This document shows, piece after piece, positions 44,683-53,492 of a stretch of DNA of 58,533 bases (position 1 is its first letter; every line of letters starts with the position of its first letter). A model generated the notes under the pieces. It worked only from the letters and a program-made list of their open reading frames with translations. It made no database searches and was not told where the DNA came from. Origin of the DNA: an uncultured Prevotella sp. (lineage in GTDB: Bacteria > Bacteroidota > Bacteroidia > Bacteroidales > Bacteroidaceae); contig CAKQSF010000013.1 of NCBI GenBank assembly GCA_934272845.1, forward strand, positions 1 through 58,533, given 5' to 3'. The position numbers were made by a program, and so were the translations under genes.

Positions 44683-46620
44683 TTAAGCCTCTTTTTCTTC
44701 TTTCTCTTCGTCAAGTACCTCGTAACGTGAGTGCTTGCTGACGTATTCAGGAACGATGGCTTTCATCTTCCTTACAGTCTCCATATCGTCGTACTTAGCA
44801 GCGATGTCACGCAGTTCTGTGAGTTGCTGCAGGGCATCCTCGTACTCATAGTTGCGCACCTTCGCAATACGTATTTTCTCGTGGAAGGATGGCATGGTGT
44901 TTTCGTTTTCGTTTAACACCTCCTCGTAGAGTTTCTCACCCTCACGCAGTCCGGTGTACTCTATCTTCACATCCTTCGCACCGCTAAGCATTATCATGCG
45001 CTTTGCAAGGTCGGCTATGCGCACTGGCTCACCCATATCGAAGACGAATATCTCGCCGCCCTTACCGTGAGTTCCTGCCTCGAGCACCAGTTTACATGCC
45101 TCTGGTATGAGCATAAAGAAACGTATGATGTTAGGATGAGTCACCGTCAGCGGTCCTCCCTTAGCCAACTGCTTGCGGAACAACGGAATAACTGAACCGT
45201 TTGAGCCAAGCACGTTACCGAAACGTGTTGTAACAAACTGGGTTATACCCTTTATCTTTCCGTCTTTTATAGCCTTGTCAAGACTCTGTACGTATATCTC
45301 GCATATACGTTTTGAGCATCCCATAACGTTGGTAGGATTAACAGCCTTGTCCGTTGAAATCATGACAAACTTCTTGACGTTATGCTTCACGCTGAGGTCT
45401 GCTATCACCTTGGTACCCCATACATTGTTCTGCACGCTCTCACTCGGATTATCTTCCATCATCGGCACGTGCTTATAGGCTGCTGCATGGAACACGTAGT
45501 CTGGCTTGAAGTCGCTGAATATCTCTTCCATGCGATCTTCCTTGCAGATTGATGTTACCACGGTGTGGGCCTTTATTTCTGGGTAATTATTAGCCATCAT
45601 CAGCCTTATATCGTGCTGTGGCGTCTCCGCTTGGTCTATGAGCATCATCTCGGCAGGCTTATATACGGCTATCTGCCTTACCATCTCCGAGCCTATGGAA
45701 CCTGCAGAACCTGTGATAAGCACCTTCTTGCCATGTAACAATGCGCCAACGCTGTCCATGTCTACCTGTATCTCATCGCGCGGCAGGAGGTCTTCTATCT
45801 TTACTTCACGCAACTGCACCTTTTCCTTTGGGTCCTGGTGCTTGTTCCATTCCTCTGCATTGCTGGCTACATAAATCTTTACACCTGCATTTATGATGGT
45901 GTCTTGCAGTTTCTTGTTCTTGGTAAAGGTATCATGCTTCAGCGGACTGACAAGGAGTGCCTTAATGCGTAGCCTATCTATTATCTCTGCAATGTCTTCC
46001 TGGGTAGAATATACCCTTTTGCCCATGAGGCGCTCTTCATAGTGTAACTTGCTGTCGCCTAAGTAACCCTTGATAATAAACTTCACGGGCTTGCTGCTAC
46101 GGGCATCGTTCGTCATGGCGATAGCACCAGCATGGGTACCATATATCAAAGCGTTCTGAGCGGATTTAGCCACAAGCGCATGATCAAACAATTGCTTTAT
46201 CACTATGCGCGAAGCACACATGAAAGTAATGGTGCTTATGTAAACTATCAGCACCATGCGTGACGTCATGAGATAGAACGTATCTTGAAATCCGCAGTAC
46301 TCGTTCAGCGTATTAAAACCAAACGCAAGGATAAAGGAAAGACAACCTGCGTACGTTACCTGTACCAAGTCATCTATCTGCGAATAACGTAATATTCCAG
46401 AATAAGTATGAAATACTCTGAAACCAATAGCATTACACACTGCAAAAACTAACAACGTGTTCAACAGTTGGGGCCAATCAGCAAGCATAGGGAGACTAGG
46501 ATGTCTAACCCAAACTACGAACAGAGCACCAAGGAAACAGAGGAGGATGTCAAAGGCTACAATGCACCAGTATGGAAGCGCATTCCTGCCGAAATACCAA
46601 TTAAACATTTTACTGCTCAT
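44683..46620 (-). CDS. CapD/WbpM-like nucleotide-sugar 4,6-dehydratase, membrane-bound
   Basis: This 645-residue protein has four N-terminal membrane helices (about 15-130), a CoA-binding-like Rossmann domain (about 140-270) and an SDR catalytic domain (about 290-600). NAD binding is through VLITGSAGSIGSEMVRQI, with AAAYKHVPMMEDNP and STDKAVNPTNVMGCSKR. As in WbpM and FlaA1, Met occupies the usual catalytic Tyr place before the conserved Lys. These enzymes convert UDP-GlcNAc to a 4-keto-6-deoxy sugar for capsule, O-antigen or glycoprotein glycan. It is not inside a visible polysaccharide cluster. A run of ten G lies 95 bases upstream. Confidence 0.92.
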   Translation of the reverse strand: MSSKMFNWYFGRNALPYWCIVAFDILLCFLGALFVVWVRHPSLPMLADWPQLLNTLLVFAVCNAIGFRVFHTYSGILRYSQIDDLVQVTYAGCLSFILAFGFNTLNEYCGFQDTFYLMTSRMVLIVYISTITFMCASRIVIKQLFDHALVAKSAQNALIYGTHAGAIAMTNDARSSKPVKFIIKGYLGDSKLHYEERLMGKRVYSTQEDIAEIIDRLRIKALLVSPLKHDTFTKNKKLQDTIINAGVKIYVASNAEEWNKHQDPKEKVQLREVKIEDLLPRDEIQVDMDSVGALLHGKKVLITGSAGSIGSEMVRQIAVYKPAEMMLIDQAETPQHDIRLMMANNYPEIKAHTVVTSICKEDRMEEIFSDFKPDYVFHAAAYKHVPMMEDNPSESVQNNVWGTKVIADLSVKHNVKKFVMISTDKAVNPTNVMGCSKRICEIYVQSLDKAIKDGKIKGITQFVTTRFGNVLGSNGSVIPLFRKQLAKGGPLTVTHPNIIRFFMLIPEACKLVLEAGTHGKGGEIFVFDMGEPVRIADLAKRMIMLSGAKDVKIEYTGLREGEKLYEEVLNENENTMPSFHEKIRIAKVRNYEYEDALQQLTELRDIAAKYDDMETVRKMKAIVPEYVSKHSRYEVLDEEKEEKEA

Positions 46621-46714
46621 ATTACTAATTTATGCGCAAAATTACGAAAAATATTCTTTCTTTCCAAATTTTTTTCTAATCATTATGGTTCATATGTCAT
46701 TTTTCTTGTTTTTA

Positions 46715-46724
46715 GGGGGGGGGG
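46715..46724. repeat. Homopolymeric tract of ten G
   Basis: Ten consecutive G on the plus strand sit in the spacer between the divergent capD-like gene (start 46620) and an AraC gene (start 46859). Such tracts are prone to slippage. Confidence 0.95.
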
Positions 46725-46814
46725 AATATAACAATTACTAACGCGTTGGCGTTACTAATACAAAGTTTTTAAATGATTTAATGCAACAAATTCTATTTAA
46801 AGGAGTTTTTTTTG

Positions 46815-46822
46815 TAACTTTG
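46815..46822 (+). promoter_or_regulatory. Predicted -7 box of the AraC gene
   Basis: TAACTTTG lies 37 bases before the ATG at 46859. Confidence 0.45.
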
Positions 46823-46858
46823 CGGAACAAACGAAGTTTTCACCTTATAATATTATAG

Positions 46859-47743
46859 ATGAACAAACAAGAAACACGTAACGAAGCAATAATACAACCA
46901 ACGGGAAAATATGAGGGAAAGGTGGCACTGATAACAAATATCTCTCAGGTGGGTAGCATTCCGCAAAAACGCTTTCTCATTGAGGGTTTCCTCGTTATAA
47001 TCACCACAAACGGAACGGCTGAAATTCTTATCGACAATAAGGAATACACCCTAGGGCGGGGCGACATATTCAGTTGTCTGCCACGTAACATACTGGAACA
47101 CCTTACCGCTTCTGAGGACTTTGAGGCTCGTATCATATACATGTCTCCCACTTTTGCCGAAGATATTGCAAGGAGAGTGCGCCTAGACTGGACCTTCAGT
47201 ATGATTATGACTAAATATGAGAAGATACATGTGGACGATGCTACGCTCGACGTGCTTTCACAATACTTCAACTTGCTGAAGGAAAAATTAACCTCGCCCG
47301 ACACTACTTTTAAGGAACATATTATTAATACGCTGTTCGTGGCCACTAGTTACGAACTGTGTGACGCACGTGCACGCTCTGGCCAACAGCATGAGCCCAT
47401 ACAGAGTTCTGCTGCAGAAAACCTGATGCAACGCTTCATGAAGTTGCTATATAATTCCGACCACCGCATGCACAGCGTTCAGGAGTATGCCGACGCCCTG
47501 TGTGTCTCTGCAAAGTATTTCTCATCTATATGCAAACAGGTTACGGGAAAGAACGCACGCGACTTGATAAATGAGGATATGGTTCGATACACCCAACTGC
47601 TCATTGCCGACAACAGTCTTAGCATTAAGCAAATTGCCGACGTTTGTGGCTTCAAAAACCAGAGTCACTTTGGCACGTTTTTTCGGCGTTACACTGGCAT
47701 GTCACCACAGCATTATCGCGACAACCTAAGACGCAGAAAATGA
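46859..47743 (+). CDS. AraC-family transcriptional regulator
   Basis: This 294-residue soluble regulator has an N-terminal cupin-like ligand domain (ILIDNKEYTLGRGDIFSCLP near 60-80). The C-terminal pair of helix-turn-helix motifs (about 190-294) includes QEYADALCVSAKYFSSICKQ and LSIKQIADVCGFKNQSHFGTF. It is transcribed towards the GH30 gene 207 bases downstream and away from the capD-like gene. GH30 control is plausible, but the palindromic terminator-like repeat between them suggests separate transcripts. The effector is unknown. Confidence 0.92.
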   Translation: MNKQETRNEAIIQPTGKYEGKVALITNISQVGSIPQKRFLIEGFLVIITTNGTAEILIDNKEYTLGRGDIFSCLPRNILEHLTASEDFEARIIYMSPTFAEDIARRVRLDWTFSMIMTKYEKIHVDDATLDVLSQYFNLLKEKLTSPDTTFKEHIINTLFVATSYELCDARARSGQQHEPIQSSAAENLMQRFMKLLYNSDHRMHSVQEYADALCVSAKYFSSICKQVTGKNARDLINEDMVRYTQLLIADNSLSIKQIADVCGFKNQSHFGTFFRRYTGMSPQHYRDNLRRRK

Positions 47744-47763
47744 AATAGTTATAAAACCTATCT

Positions 47764-47846
47764 GTAATCAGGTACTGATTACAATGTAAAAAGGCCCAAA
47801 TCACAATGCAATCAGGTACTGATTACAATGTAATTTGGGCCCTTTT
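47764..47846. repeat. Nested palindromic repeat / terminator after the AraC gene
   Basis: A 26-base segment (GTAATCAGGTACTGATTACA core) occurs twice, at 47764 and 47808, 44 bases apart. An outer stem (AAAAGGCCCAAAT at 47789-47801 with ATTTGGGCCCTTTT at 47833-47846) encloses the second copy. The CCCAAATC.CAATGCAATCAGG segment also occurs in the element at 13271-13300. It may terminate the AraC transcript. Confidence 0.75.
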
Positions 47847-47950
47847 ACTGAGTGAACTCATTTGACATATCTTTTTTTGTACGATAAGTATGTATTATTT
47901 ACTGTACGTATTAGTAGATAGATACTAAACTAACCAAACTGACATTCATT

Positions 47951-49450
47951 ATGAAGAGAACATTACTAACCATGGCAAGCATGCTTGTCATAACATGTTC
48001 ATGGGGGCAAAAGGTTACTTCATACACCACCACAGAACAGGCTCCTTGGACTCAAGGTAAGAGTGCGCTTGCATCTAAAGCCACTGGCAAGGTGGTAGCG
48101 GAGACTGACGAACAGGCGCACGGTACGAAATTCGTTGCCTTTGGCACTACTTTCAACGAACTGGACTGGGATGCTTTCAACATGCTTACTCGCAAAGAGC
48201 AGGAGGAGGTGATGTATAACCTTTATTCTCCTGAGGGTGATTTGAAGTTTACTCACGGACGTGTATCAATGAACGCTAACGACTACTCTAGGGCATGGTA
48301 CAGTTGTGACGACGTGCCTGGCGACTTTGCACTGAAATACTTTAACATTGAGCACGACAAACGAAATATCATTCCTTTGGCTCGTGCAGCCCAAAAGTAT
48401 CAGCCAAACCTGCAACTGTTCATGAGCCCATGGAGTCCACCTGCATGGATGAAGATTAACAACGATTATCCCGTGTCACCAAACCAATTCAACAAAATGG
48501 ATCCTCGCCAAGGATACCTATTATATATGGACGACGGAAAGAGTGTGGACGCTGACGAAATGAAACTGCTTGGCGACCGCAACGGGGTTTTCCCACGACG
48601 CCTCGCTACGCAGGACTTCTTTATTCAAGACCCTCGATACCTGCAGTGCTATGCCGACATGTTTTGTAAGTTCATCGAACTGTATAAGGAGGAAGGACTG
48701 CCTATCACTAAGGTGATGTATCAAAACGAAGCATATTCATACACTCCTTACCCTGGATGCGCTTGGACCGCTGAGGGCACACTGCGTTTTAACAACGACT
48801 ATCTGGCTCCTACACTTGCCAAGAAGCATCCTGAGGTTGACCTATGGATTGGTACTTTCAACACTAACCGCCTTGACTACGTTGAGAAAATTCTTGACAA
48901 CAAGGCTCTGCAGGCTAACGTTAAGGGCATCGGCACACAATGGGAATGCCGCAACAACCTGCCTGAGATGCGCAAGCGTTACCCCAACCACCGCTTTATG
49001 GTGAGCGAGAGCGAGTGTGGCAATGGTTCCATGGACTGGAGGGCTGGCGAGCATACTTTCTTCCTATTGTCAGACAACCTGGGCAATGGCTGCGATGAGT
49101 ACTATAACTGGAACTTCATACTGAAGGACAATGGCATCTCTCCATGGGGATGGACGCAGAACGCCTTAATACAGGTGGACAGCAAGACGCGCAAGATGCG
49201 TTACACGGCTGAATATTACGCCTACAAGCACTTCAGTCACTTTGTACAGAACGGTACTGAGATGTTAACTTACGCAGGACGTGAGCACAGCAAGACGCCT
49301 GTTGTAGTGTTCAAGGACAAGAAAGGTCAGTACATCGTCACCACCGGAAACTTCACTGACAAGGAGGTTTCCATGTCCGTTAAAGTTGGCAAGAAGTATC
49401 TAAACATGAAGGTTCTTCCCCACTCTTTCAACACCTACGTGTGGAAATAA
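47951..49450 (+). CDS. Glycoside hydrolase family 30 enzyme
   Basis: This 499-residue exported enzyme has a short signal peptide (MKRTLLTMASMLVITCSWG). A beta/alpha barrel carries GH30 hallmarks: FGTTFNELDWDAF near the start, LFMSPWSPPAWMK, the acid/base Glu in VMYQNEAYSY and the nucleophile Glu in RFMVSESECG. A C-terminal beta domain ends VLPHSFNTYVWK, typical for the family. GH30 members include glucosylceramidases, beta-1,6-glucanases, xylanases and fucosidases. I cannot choose between them from sequence. A strong terminator follows. Confidence 0.93.
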   Translation: MKRTLLTMASMLVITCSWGQKVTSYTTTEQAPWTQGKSALASKATGKVVAETDEQAHGTKFVAFGTTFNELDWDAFNMLTRKEQEEVMYNLYSPEGDLKFTHGRVSMNANDYSRAWYSCDDVPGDFALKYFNIEHDKRNIIPLARAAQKYQPNLQLFMSPWSPPAWMKINNDYPVSPNQFNKMDPRQGYLLYMDDGKSVDADEMKLLGDRNGVFPRRLATQDFFIQDPRYLQCYADMFCKFIELYKEEGLPITKVMYQNEAYSYTPYPGCAWTAEGTLRFNNDYLAPTLAKKHPEVDLWIGTFNTNRLDYVEKILDNKALQANVKGIGTQWECRNNLPEMRKRYPNHRFMVSESECGNGSMDWRAGEHTFFLLSDNLGNGCDEYYNWNFILKDNGISPWGWTQNALIQVDSKTRKMRYTAEYYAYKHFSHFVQNGTEMLTYAGREHSKTPVVVFKDKKGQYIVTTGNFTDKEVSMSVKVGKKYLNMKVLPHSFNTYVWK

Positions 49451-49491
49451 ATTCTGTTTACGATTACGAAATAAAAATGCTAACAAATACC

Positions 49492-49540
49492 ATTTCGCGC
49501 AAAATAATAAATCATTATTTTGCGCGAAATCTTGTTTTTA
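49492..49540 (+). terminator. Terminator after GH30
   Basis: ATTTCGCGCAAAATAAT (49492-49508) pairs perfectly with its complement at 49514-49530 around a five-base loop, followed by CTTGTTTTT. Confidence 0.9.
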
Positions 49541-49790
49541 CCCCACTTCGCGCAGAATAACGGTATTTTTTTATGAATATGTCGCACACCTAAAGGCGTG
49601 CCTGCCACTCAACTGCCATACCAGCCATTAGCATGGCTGGCTACCATATTATACTCCTAACGGAGTAATATAAAGTTTCCGCATCACCGCAAAACAGTTG
49701 CTTGCAGTATGAACAGAATTCATTGTATTCCCTTAAAATAAATAACGTTTTAAAGGTAACTATACCAATTACGCTCATTTGTACACATAC
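49541..49790. repeat. Palindromic repeats in the GH30-rplS spacer
   Basis: The spacer contains CCAGCCAT/ATGGCTGG (49621-49640) and TACTCC/GGAGTA (49652-49667), both with a TAGC or TAAC four-base loop, next to each other. The style matches the repeat block at 12648-12920. No gene is seen in 49451-49866. Confidence 0.55.
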
Positions 49791-49792
49791 TG

Positions 49793-49851
49793 ACAAAAAG
49801 AAAGAGGATGCACCAGAACTTATGTTCCGTTGCATCCTCTGCTTTGTTTTA
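49793..49851 (-). terminator. Terminator after rplS
   Basis: AGAGGATGCA (49803-49812) pairs with TGCATCCTCT (49831-49840), flanked by A-rich and T-rich sequence. It lies 16 bases after the rplS stop on the minus strand. Confidence 0.85.
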
Positions 49852-49866
49852 CTATCCAAGTATTTA

Positions 49867-50223
49867 TTACTTAGTAATAACACGACGCTCTGCGATACGT
49901 GCCTTCTTACCTGTAAGGTTACGGAGGTAGTAAAGTTTAGCGCGACGTACTTTACCGTGCTTGTTAACCTCGATAGAATCGATGTTTGGTGACTCGATTG
50001 GGAAGATACGCTCTACACCAACAGTACCTGACATCTTACGTACTGTGAAGCGCTTCTTCTCACCGTGACCAGAGATCTTGATTACTACGCCACGATAGAG
50101 CTGGATACGCTCCTTTGAACCCTCGATAATTTTGTAAGCGACTGTTACAGTGTCACCAGCCTTGAAGTCTGGGTGCTGCTTGCCGGTTGCAAATGCTTCT
50201 TCAGCAACTTTGATTAAATCCAT
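49867..50223 (-). CDS. rplS: 50S ribosomal protein L19
   Basis: This 118-residue ribosomal protein is located at the 30S-50S interface. Diagnostic segments are [58 protein letters not shown] and the basic C terminus ([18 protein letters not shown]). Length and start are typical. It is monocistronic here, with its own promoter, a long leader and a terminator. Confidence 0.98.
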   Translation of the reverse strand: MDLIKVAEEAFATGKQHPDFKAGDTVTVAYKIIEGSKERIQLYRGVVIKISGHGEKKRFTVRKMSGTVGVERIFPIESPNIDSIEVNKHGKVRRAKLYYLRNLTGKKARIAERRVITK

Positions 50224-50341
50224 TTTGTTTATTGAATATTTAAATTGTTGTTATCGTTCGAATGCAACATAGCAAGTGTTCTCTGCTCGTAGTGCATACT
50301 TTATTCTATATTAATGCACCACTCTTGCCATCGGTTACATC
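50224..50341 (-). promoter_or_regulatory. Candidate structured leader of rplS
   Basis: About 130 bases separate the predicted promoter from the rplS ATG. They can form an outer stem (GCAAG 50272-50276 with CTTGC 50324-50328) around an inner one (GTGCAT 50292-50297 with ATGCAC 50314-50319). An L19 autoregulatory leader is possible; no homology check was possible. Confidence 0.35.
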
Positions 50342-50353
50342 GGAAAGCGGGTG

Positions 50354-50385
50354 CAAAGGTACTACTTTTTTCTGAATTACGCAAA
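50354..50385 (-). promoter_or_regulatory. Predicted promoter of rplS
   Basis: On the minus strand TTTG (50382-50385), 20 bases, then TACCTTTG (50354-50361) is a perfect match to the Bacteroidetes consensus. Confidence 0.75.
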
Positions 50386-50409
50386 TATTTTTGGCATTAT
50401 ATTGCTCTT

Positions 50410-51123
50410 TTACCACTCATTATCAGACATTTCGGTCTTACCAAGCAATATATTTGATAGTTTTTTACATAACAATTCGTAACATGCCTCTGTATTCACT
50501 AATGCTTTCGAACACGTTATTCGTGGATATTTCCCTTTTACAAAAGGATAACAGTCTCGTATTGCCCATACCTCATCACTGTGAATTGTTTTACCAACAA
50601 TATAAAAAGCCCCCAATGCGGTGCCTAGTCCATATACACCATCGGCATATTCCTTATACTTTGATATATCATAAGAATTGAGAATAAAGGAAAATCGTGC
50701 TTTCTCATCTTTAAACTCTATCTTTATAATAGGGTTAATACTAACAATGTACATCGATTCTAACGAACTATGCTCAGCAATATTTGTTATCTGTGGACGA
50801 AAGACTATTGAATAATCTTTATTATTTATATCGGTAACACAATCACTCATAGCATGAGAGTTCTTCAAGAAAGCAACTAATTTTTCATATAATTGTTGTT
50901 TGGTTTGACCTGAGAATTTACCGACATTAGTAAAGTGCAGTTCGCCATACTTATCAAACTCTGCTATATCCTCTGCTATTGATTTGGCCCTATCTGTCCA
51001 TCTTTCTTTTTCCTTGCCTGTCACAGACGTTATATCTTGAGTGGTCAATATCTGAGAATATGCGCCTCCTGAGTATGTAATAAACAAAATAATGAGAAAT
51101 ATACTTTGAGCAATTCTACCCAT
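50410..51123 (-). CDS. Exported protein of unknown function
   Basis: This 237-residue protein has a signal peptide (MGRIAQSIFLIILFITYSGG, cleaved near GAYSQ). The middle (TKQQLYEKLVAFLKNS, then YSIVFRPQI and IIKIEFKDEKARFSFIL) has the helix-strand layout of DUF4468-type secreted Bacteroidetes proteins. The similarity is weak and I do not assign it. Its codons look more AT-rich than those of neighbouring housekeeping genes. It begins 12 bases after tadA on the same strand, so it may be a passenger at the end of the pssA-tadA transcript. Confidence 0.7.
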   Translation of the reverse strand: MGRIAQSIFLIILFITYSGGAYSQILTTQDITSVTGKEKERWTDRAKSIAEDIAEFDKYGELHFTNVGKFSGQTKQQLYEKLVAFLKNSHAMSDCVTDINNKDYSIVFRPQITNIAEHSSLESMYIVSINPIIKIEFKDEKARFSFILNSYDISKYKEYADGVYGLGTALGAFYIVGKTIHSDEVWAIRDCYPFVKGKYPRITCSKALVNTEACYELLCKKLSNILLGKTEMSDNEW

Positions 51124-51135
51124 AATATCACAAGA

Positions 51136-51582
51136 CTATCTTTTTTCCTTAAAAAACTGTTGCATTATCTCTCTACATTCTTTTTCCATAACACCTGGGG
51201 TTACTTCTGTGCGAGGATGTAACACTTTCGGTGCGAAGGCGTGATAACCACGTTTTTCGTCCGTTGCACCATATACCACACGAGAGATTTGTGACCAACC
51301 AAGGGCTCCAGCACACATAGGACATGGTTCTACCGTGACGTAAAGCGTGCAGTCATTTAGATATTTGCCACCAAGAGCATTGGCGGCAGCAGTTATTGCT
51401 TGCATCTCCGCATGAGCAGTAACGTCGTGAAGGGTCTCTGTAAGGTTATGGGTACGGGCTAGTATGCGTCCACGGCACACGATAACTGCGCCAATAGGTA
51501 TTTCGCCCTCACGCTCTGCTTGTTCGGCTTCGGCAAGGGCTTTCTTCATATAATTGGCATCCTGTGTCTCGACAATTTGCAT
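51136..51582 (-). CDS. tadA: tRNA adenosine(34) deaminase TadA
   Basis: This 148-residue zinc deaminase converts adenosine 34 of tRNA-Arg(ACG) to inosine. The catalytic HAE motif is in VTAHAEMQAI and the PCxxC zinc ligands in VEPCPMCAGAL. The C-terminal YHAFAPKVLHPR segment is also typical for the family. It starts two bases after the pssA stop, so the two are co-transcribed. Members of this family are sometimes labelled guanine or cytosine deaminases; the EIPIGAVIV and NLTETLHDVTAHAE context favours TadA. Confidence 0.93.
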   Translation of the reverse strand: MQIVETQDANYMKKALAEAEQAEREGEIPIGAVIVCRGRILARTHNLTETLHDVTAHAEMQAITAAANALGGKYLNDCTLYVTVEPCPMCAGALGWSQISRVVYGATDEKRGYHAFAPKVLHPRTEVTPGVMEKECREIMQQFFKEKR

Positions 51583-51584
51583 GT

Positions 51585-52319
51585 TTACGCGGACTTCTTA
51601 TTATGAAGAATGCTTACAAGGACGTAAGCAACGATTATTACGGAAAAGCCGGCATAGCACATATTGTACGTCTCGTTGAGTATGCCATACATAAGGGAGC
51701 ATACGAGCACCGCTGCACTGAAGGCTATAAAGAGATATTTTATCTCGTTGCCGCTAAAGCCCCACTGCTTAAACTTCAAAGCGAACATTGGTATCTCGGC
51801 TACGAGTATCCATGAACTGAGGAATATGCCTATTACTATTAGTGGCATAAACCACATATAATCCTCTAACATAGGACCGAAACCAACAATAAGCGAACCC
51901 CAGAAAAGCGCATTGGCTGGCGTAGGAAGGCCTATAAAAGATGTGGTTTGGCGTGTATCAAGATTGAACTTCGCGAGGCGTACTGCGGAAAATGCCGCTA
52001 CGACATATGCCACGTAAGGAAGAACGGGACGAAGGCACTCAAGAAAAGAAGGGTAGTCTAACACCTGCAACTCATAAAAGATGATGCTTGCTGGGGCAAC
52101 ACCGAATGTTACGTCATCTGCCAAGGAGTCTAGTTCCTTACCTATTTCGCTTGACACATGCAACAGTCGTGCCGACATGCCATCGAAGAAATCGAATACT
52201 GCTCCAAGAATAATAAACAGCAATGCCATTGCCAATGAACCGCTTACGGCATAAGTCGTAGCGATACAGCCGCAAACGAGATTGCAGCATGTTATAGTGT
52301 TAGGAATATGACGTTTCAT
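51585..52319 (-). CDS. pssA: CDP-diacylglycerol-serine O-phosphatidyltransferase
   Basis: This 244-residue membrane enzyme makes phosphatidylserine from CDP-diacylglycerol and serine. The CDP-alcohol phosphotransferase motif D-x2-D-G-x2-A-R-x8-G-x3-D-x3-D is complete, beginning DFFDGMSARLL and ending GKELDSLAD (about residues 43-68). Several hydrophobic helices follow. The psd gene, for the next step to phosphatidylethanolamine, lies upstream on the same strand, separated by 259 bases in which I see no gene. Together they supply phosphatidylethanolamine. Confidence 0.95.
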   Translation of the reverse strand: MKRHIPNTITCCNLVCGCIATTYAVSGSLAMALLFIILGAVFDFFDGMSARLLHVSSEIGKELDSLADDVTFGVAPASIIFYELQVLDYPSFLECLRPVLPYVAYVVAAFSAVRLAKFNLDTRQTTSFIGLPTPANALFWGSLIVGFGPMLEDYMWFMPLIVIGIFLSSWILVAEIPMFALKFKQWGFSGNEIKYLFIAFSAAVLVCSLMYGILNETYNMCYAGFSVIIVAYVLVSILHNKKSA

Positions 52320-52578
52320 TTATAGTTATAATAAATATAGTCAAACAGAAATATTTTTGAGATTGTGAGTCATTGTGCTTCTTTCTATGGTTACAGCATT
52401 AATCATCACTTTATCTTACATTAATCGGTCATTATTGCTTTGGGGACTGTACATATCTCGTGTGAGATTGATTTGGGGAAGGACTAATATCAGATTGATA
52501 GTGATTAATGTTAAGACTACGAACTGTCATCACTATGATTATTCTCAAACTATTATTGTTTGACCATAACTTTTTCTT

Positions 52579-53271
52579 TTATTTCAACTTTGCTATAAGT
52601 GTCTGGTTGCCTGTTGTGGCCTGTTTCATGTCAACAAGTATCTCTGAGTCCACTGGCAGGAAGAGGTCTACGCGTGAGCCAAATTTTATGAAACCGAGAT
52701 GCTCATCTATGTAACAGTCTTCACCTTCCTTGGCGTAAGTCTTGATGCGGCGTGCCATTGCGCCTGCAACTTGACGACAAAGCACATCGACACCGTTGGG
52801 CGTAGTAATTATTACGTCAGTCATTTCGTTTTCTTCACTTGCCTTTGGCAACCAGGCTTTATGGAAAGCACCGTTTTGGTGCTTTACCATCTTCACCTTT
52901 CCGTCAACAGGAAACCAATTGGCGTGAACGTTAAAGAGGCTCATGAAGATGCTGACCATGATACGCTTCTCGTGAAAATACTTGTTTTCTTCTACTTCTT
53001 CTATTACTACTACACGTCCGTCAGCAGGTGCAACGACCAATTTATCGGTATCGTCAGTACCGAAAAGGCGTATAGGACAGCGGAAGAAATTAAGCACTAT
53101 GCACCACACCGTACCAAAGATTGCGGCAAAGACGATAAATGGTGCGTGTGACTCGAAGGAACGCCAAAGGATAACGCCAACGGCAACAAGCACCATGACG
53201 CTATATATAAGGGTATCGGTTCCCTCGCGGTGTATTCTTATCTTTTTAAGTTTCTTTATTCTTTTTCCCAT
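52579..53271 (-). CDS. psd: Phosphatidylserine decarboxylase
   Basis: This 230-residue pyruvoyl enzyme converts phosphatidylserine to phosphatidylethanolamine at the inner membrane. It has an N-terminal hydrophobic pair ([17 protein letters not shown] and [19 protein letters not shown]), the [14 protein letters not shown] segment, [16 protein letters not shown], and the self-cleavage site Gly-Ser in [12 protein letters not shown] near the C terminus. The length fits the short class rather than the roughly 300-residue enterobacterial form. A near-perfect promoter lies upstream, divergent from dnaE. Confidence 0.95.
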   Translation of the reverse strand: MGKRIKKLKKIRIHREGTDTLIYSVMVLVAVGVILWRSFESHAPFIVFAAIFGTVWCIVLNFFRCPIRLFGTDDTDKLVVAPADGRVVVIEEVEENKYFHEKRIMVSIFMSLFNVHANWFPVDGKVKMVKHQNGAFHKAWLPKASEENEMTDVIITTPNGVDVLCRQVAGAMARRIKTYAKEGEDCYIDEHLGFIKFGSRVDLFLPVDSEILVDMKQATTGNQTLIAKLK

Positions 53272-53313
53272 CGGTTAGTATAGGTAGTTCTAACAGTATG
53301 TGTATATTCTTTG

Positions 53314-53345
53314 CAAAGTTAAGTTTTTTTCTTTGATTTACCAAA
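53314..53345 (-). promoter_or_regulatory. Predicted promoter of psd
   Basis: The minus strand has TTTG (53342-53345), 20 bases, then TAACTTTG (53314-53321), a full consensus match 43 bases before the ATG. Confidence 0.75.
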
Positions 53346-53492
53346 TAAAACATCGTTAAACTGTTGTTTTATTGCCTTTTTCATTGTTTTAATACTTTTT
53401 TTAAACAAAAAAGATTAACTTCGCAAATTAGTCGGGTTCGTTTTTCTATGCCGCTATCCGCAATAACATATCACTGGAAAATTACAATATTT

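Noticed and set aside
52320..52578. Small gene between psd and pssA
   Set aside because: Only a 62-codon plus-strand frame without recognisable features is present, antisense to the surrounding operon.
53364..53492. Upstream in-frame start for dnaE adding 43 residues
   Set aside because: DnaE proteins start at the conserved FIHLHVHT segment. The extension has no homology-like features and covers a promoter-like box.
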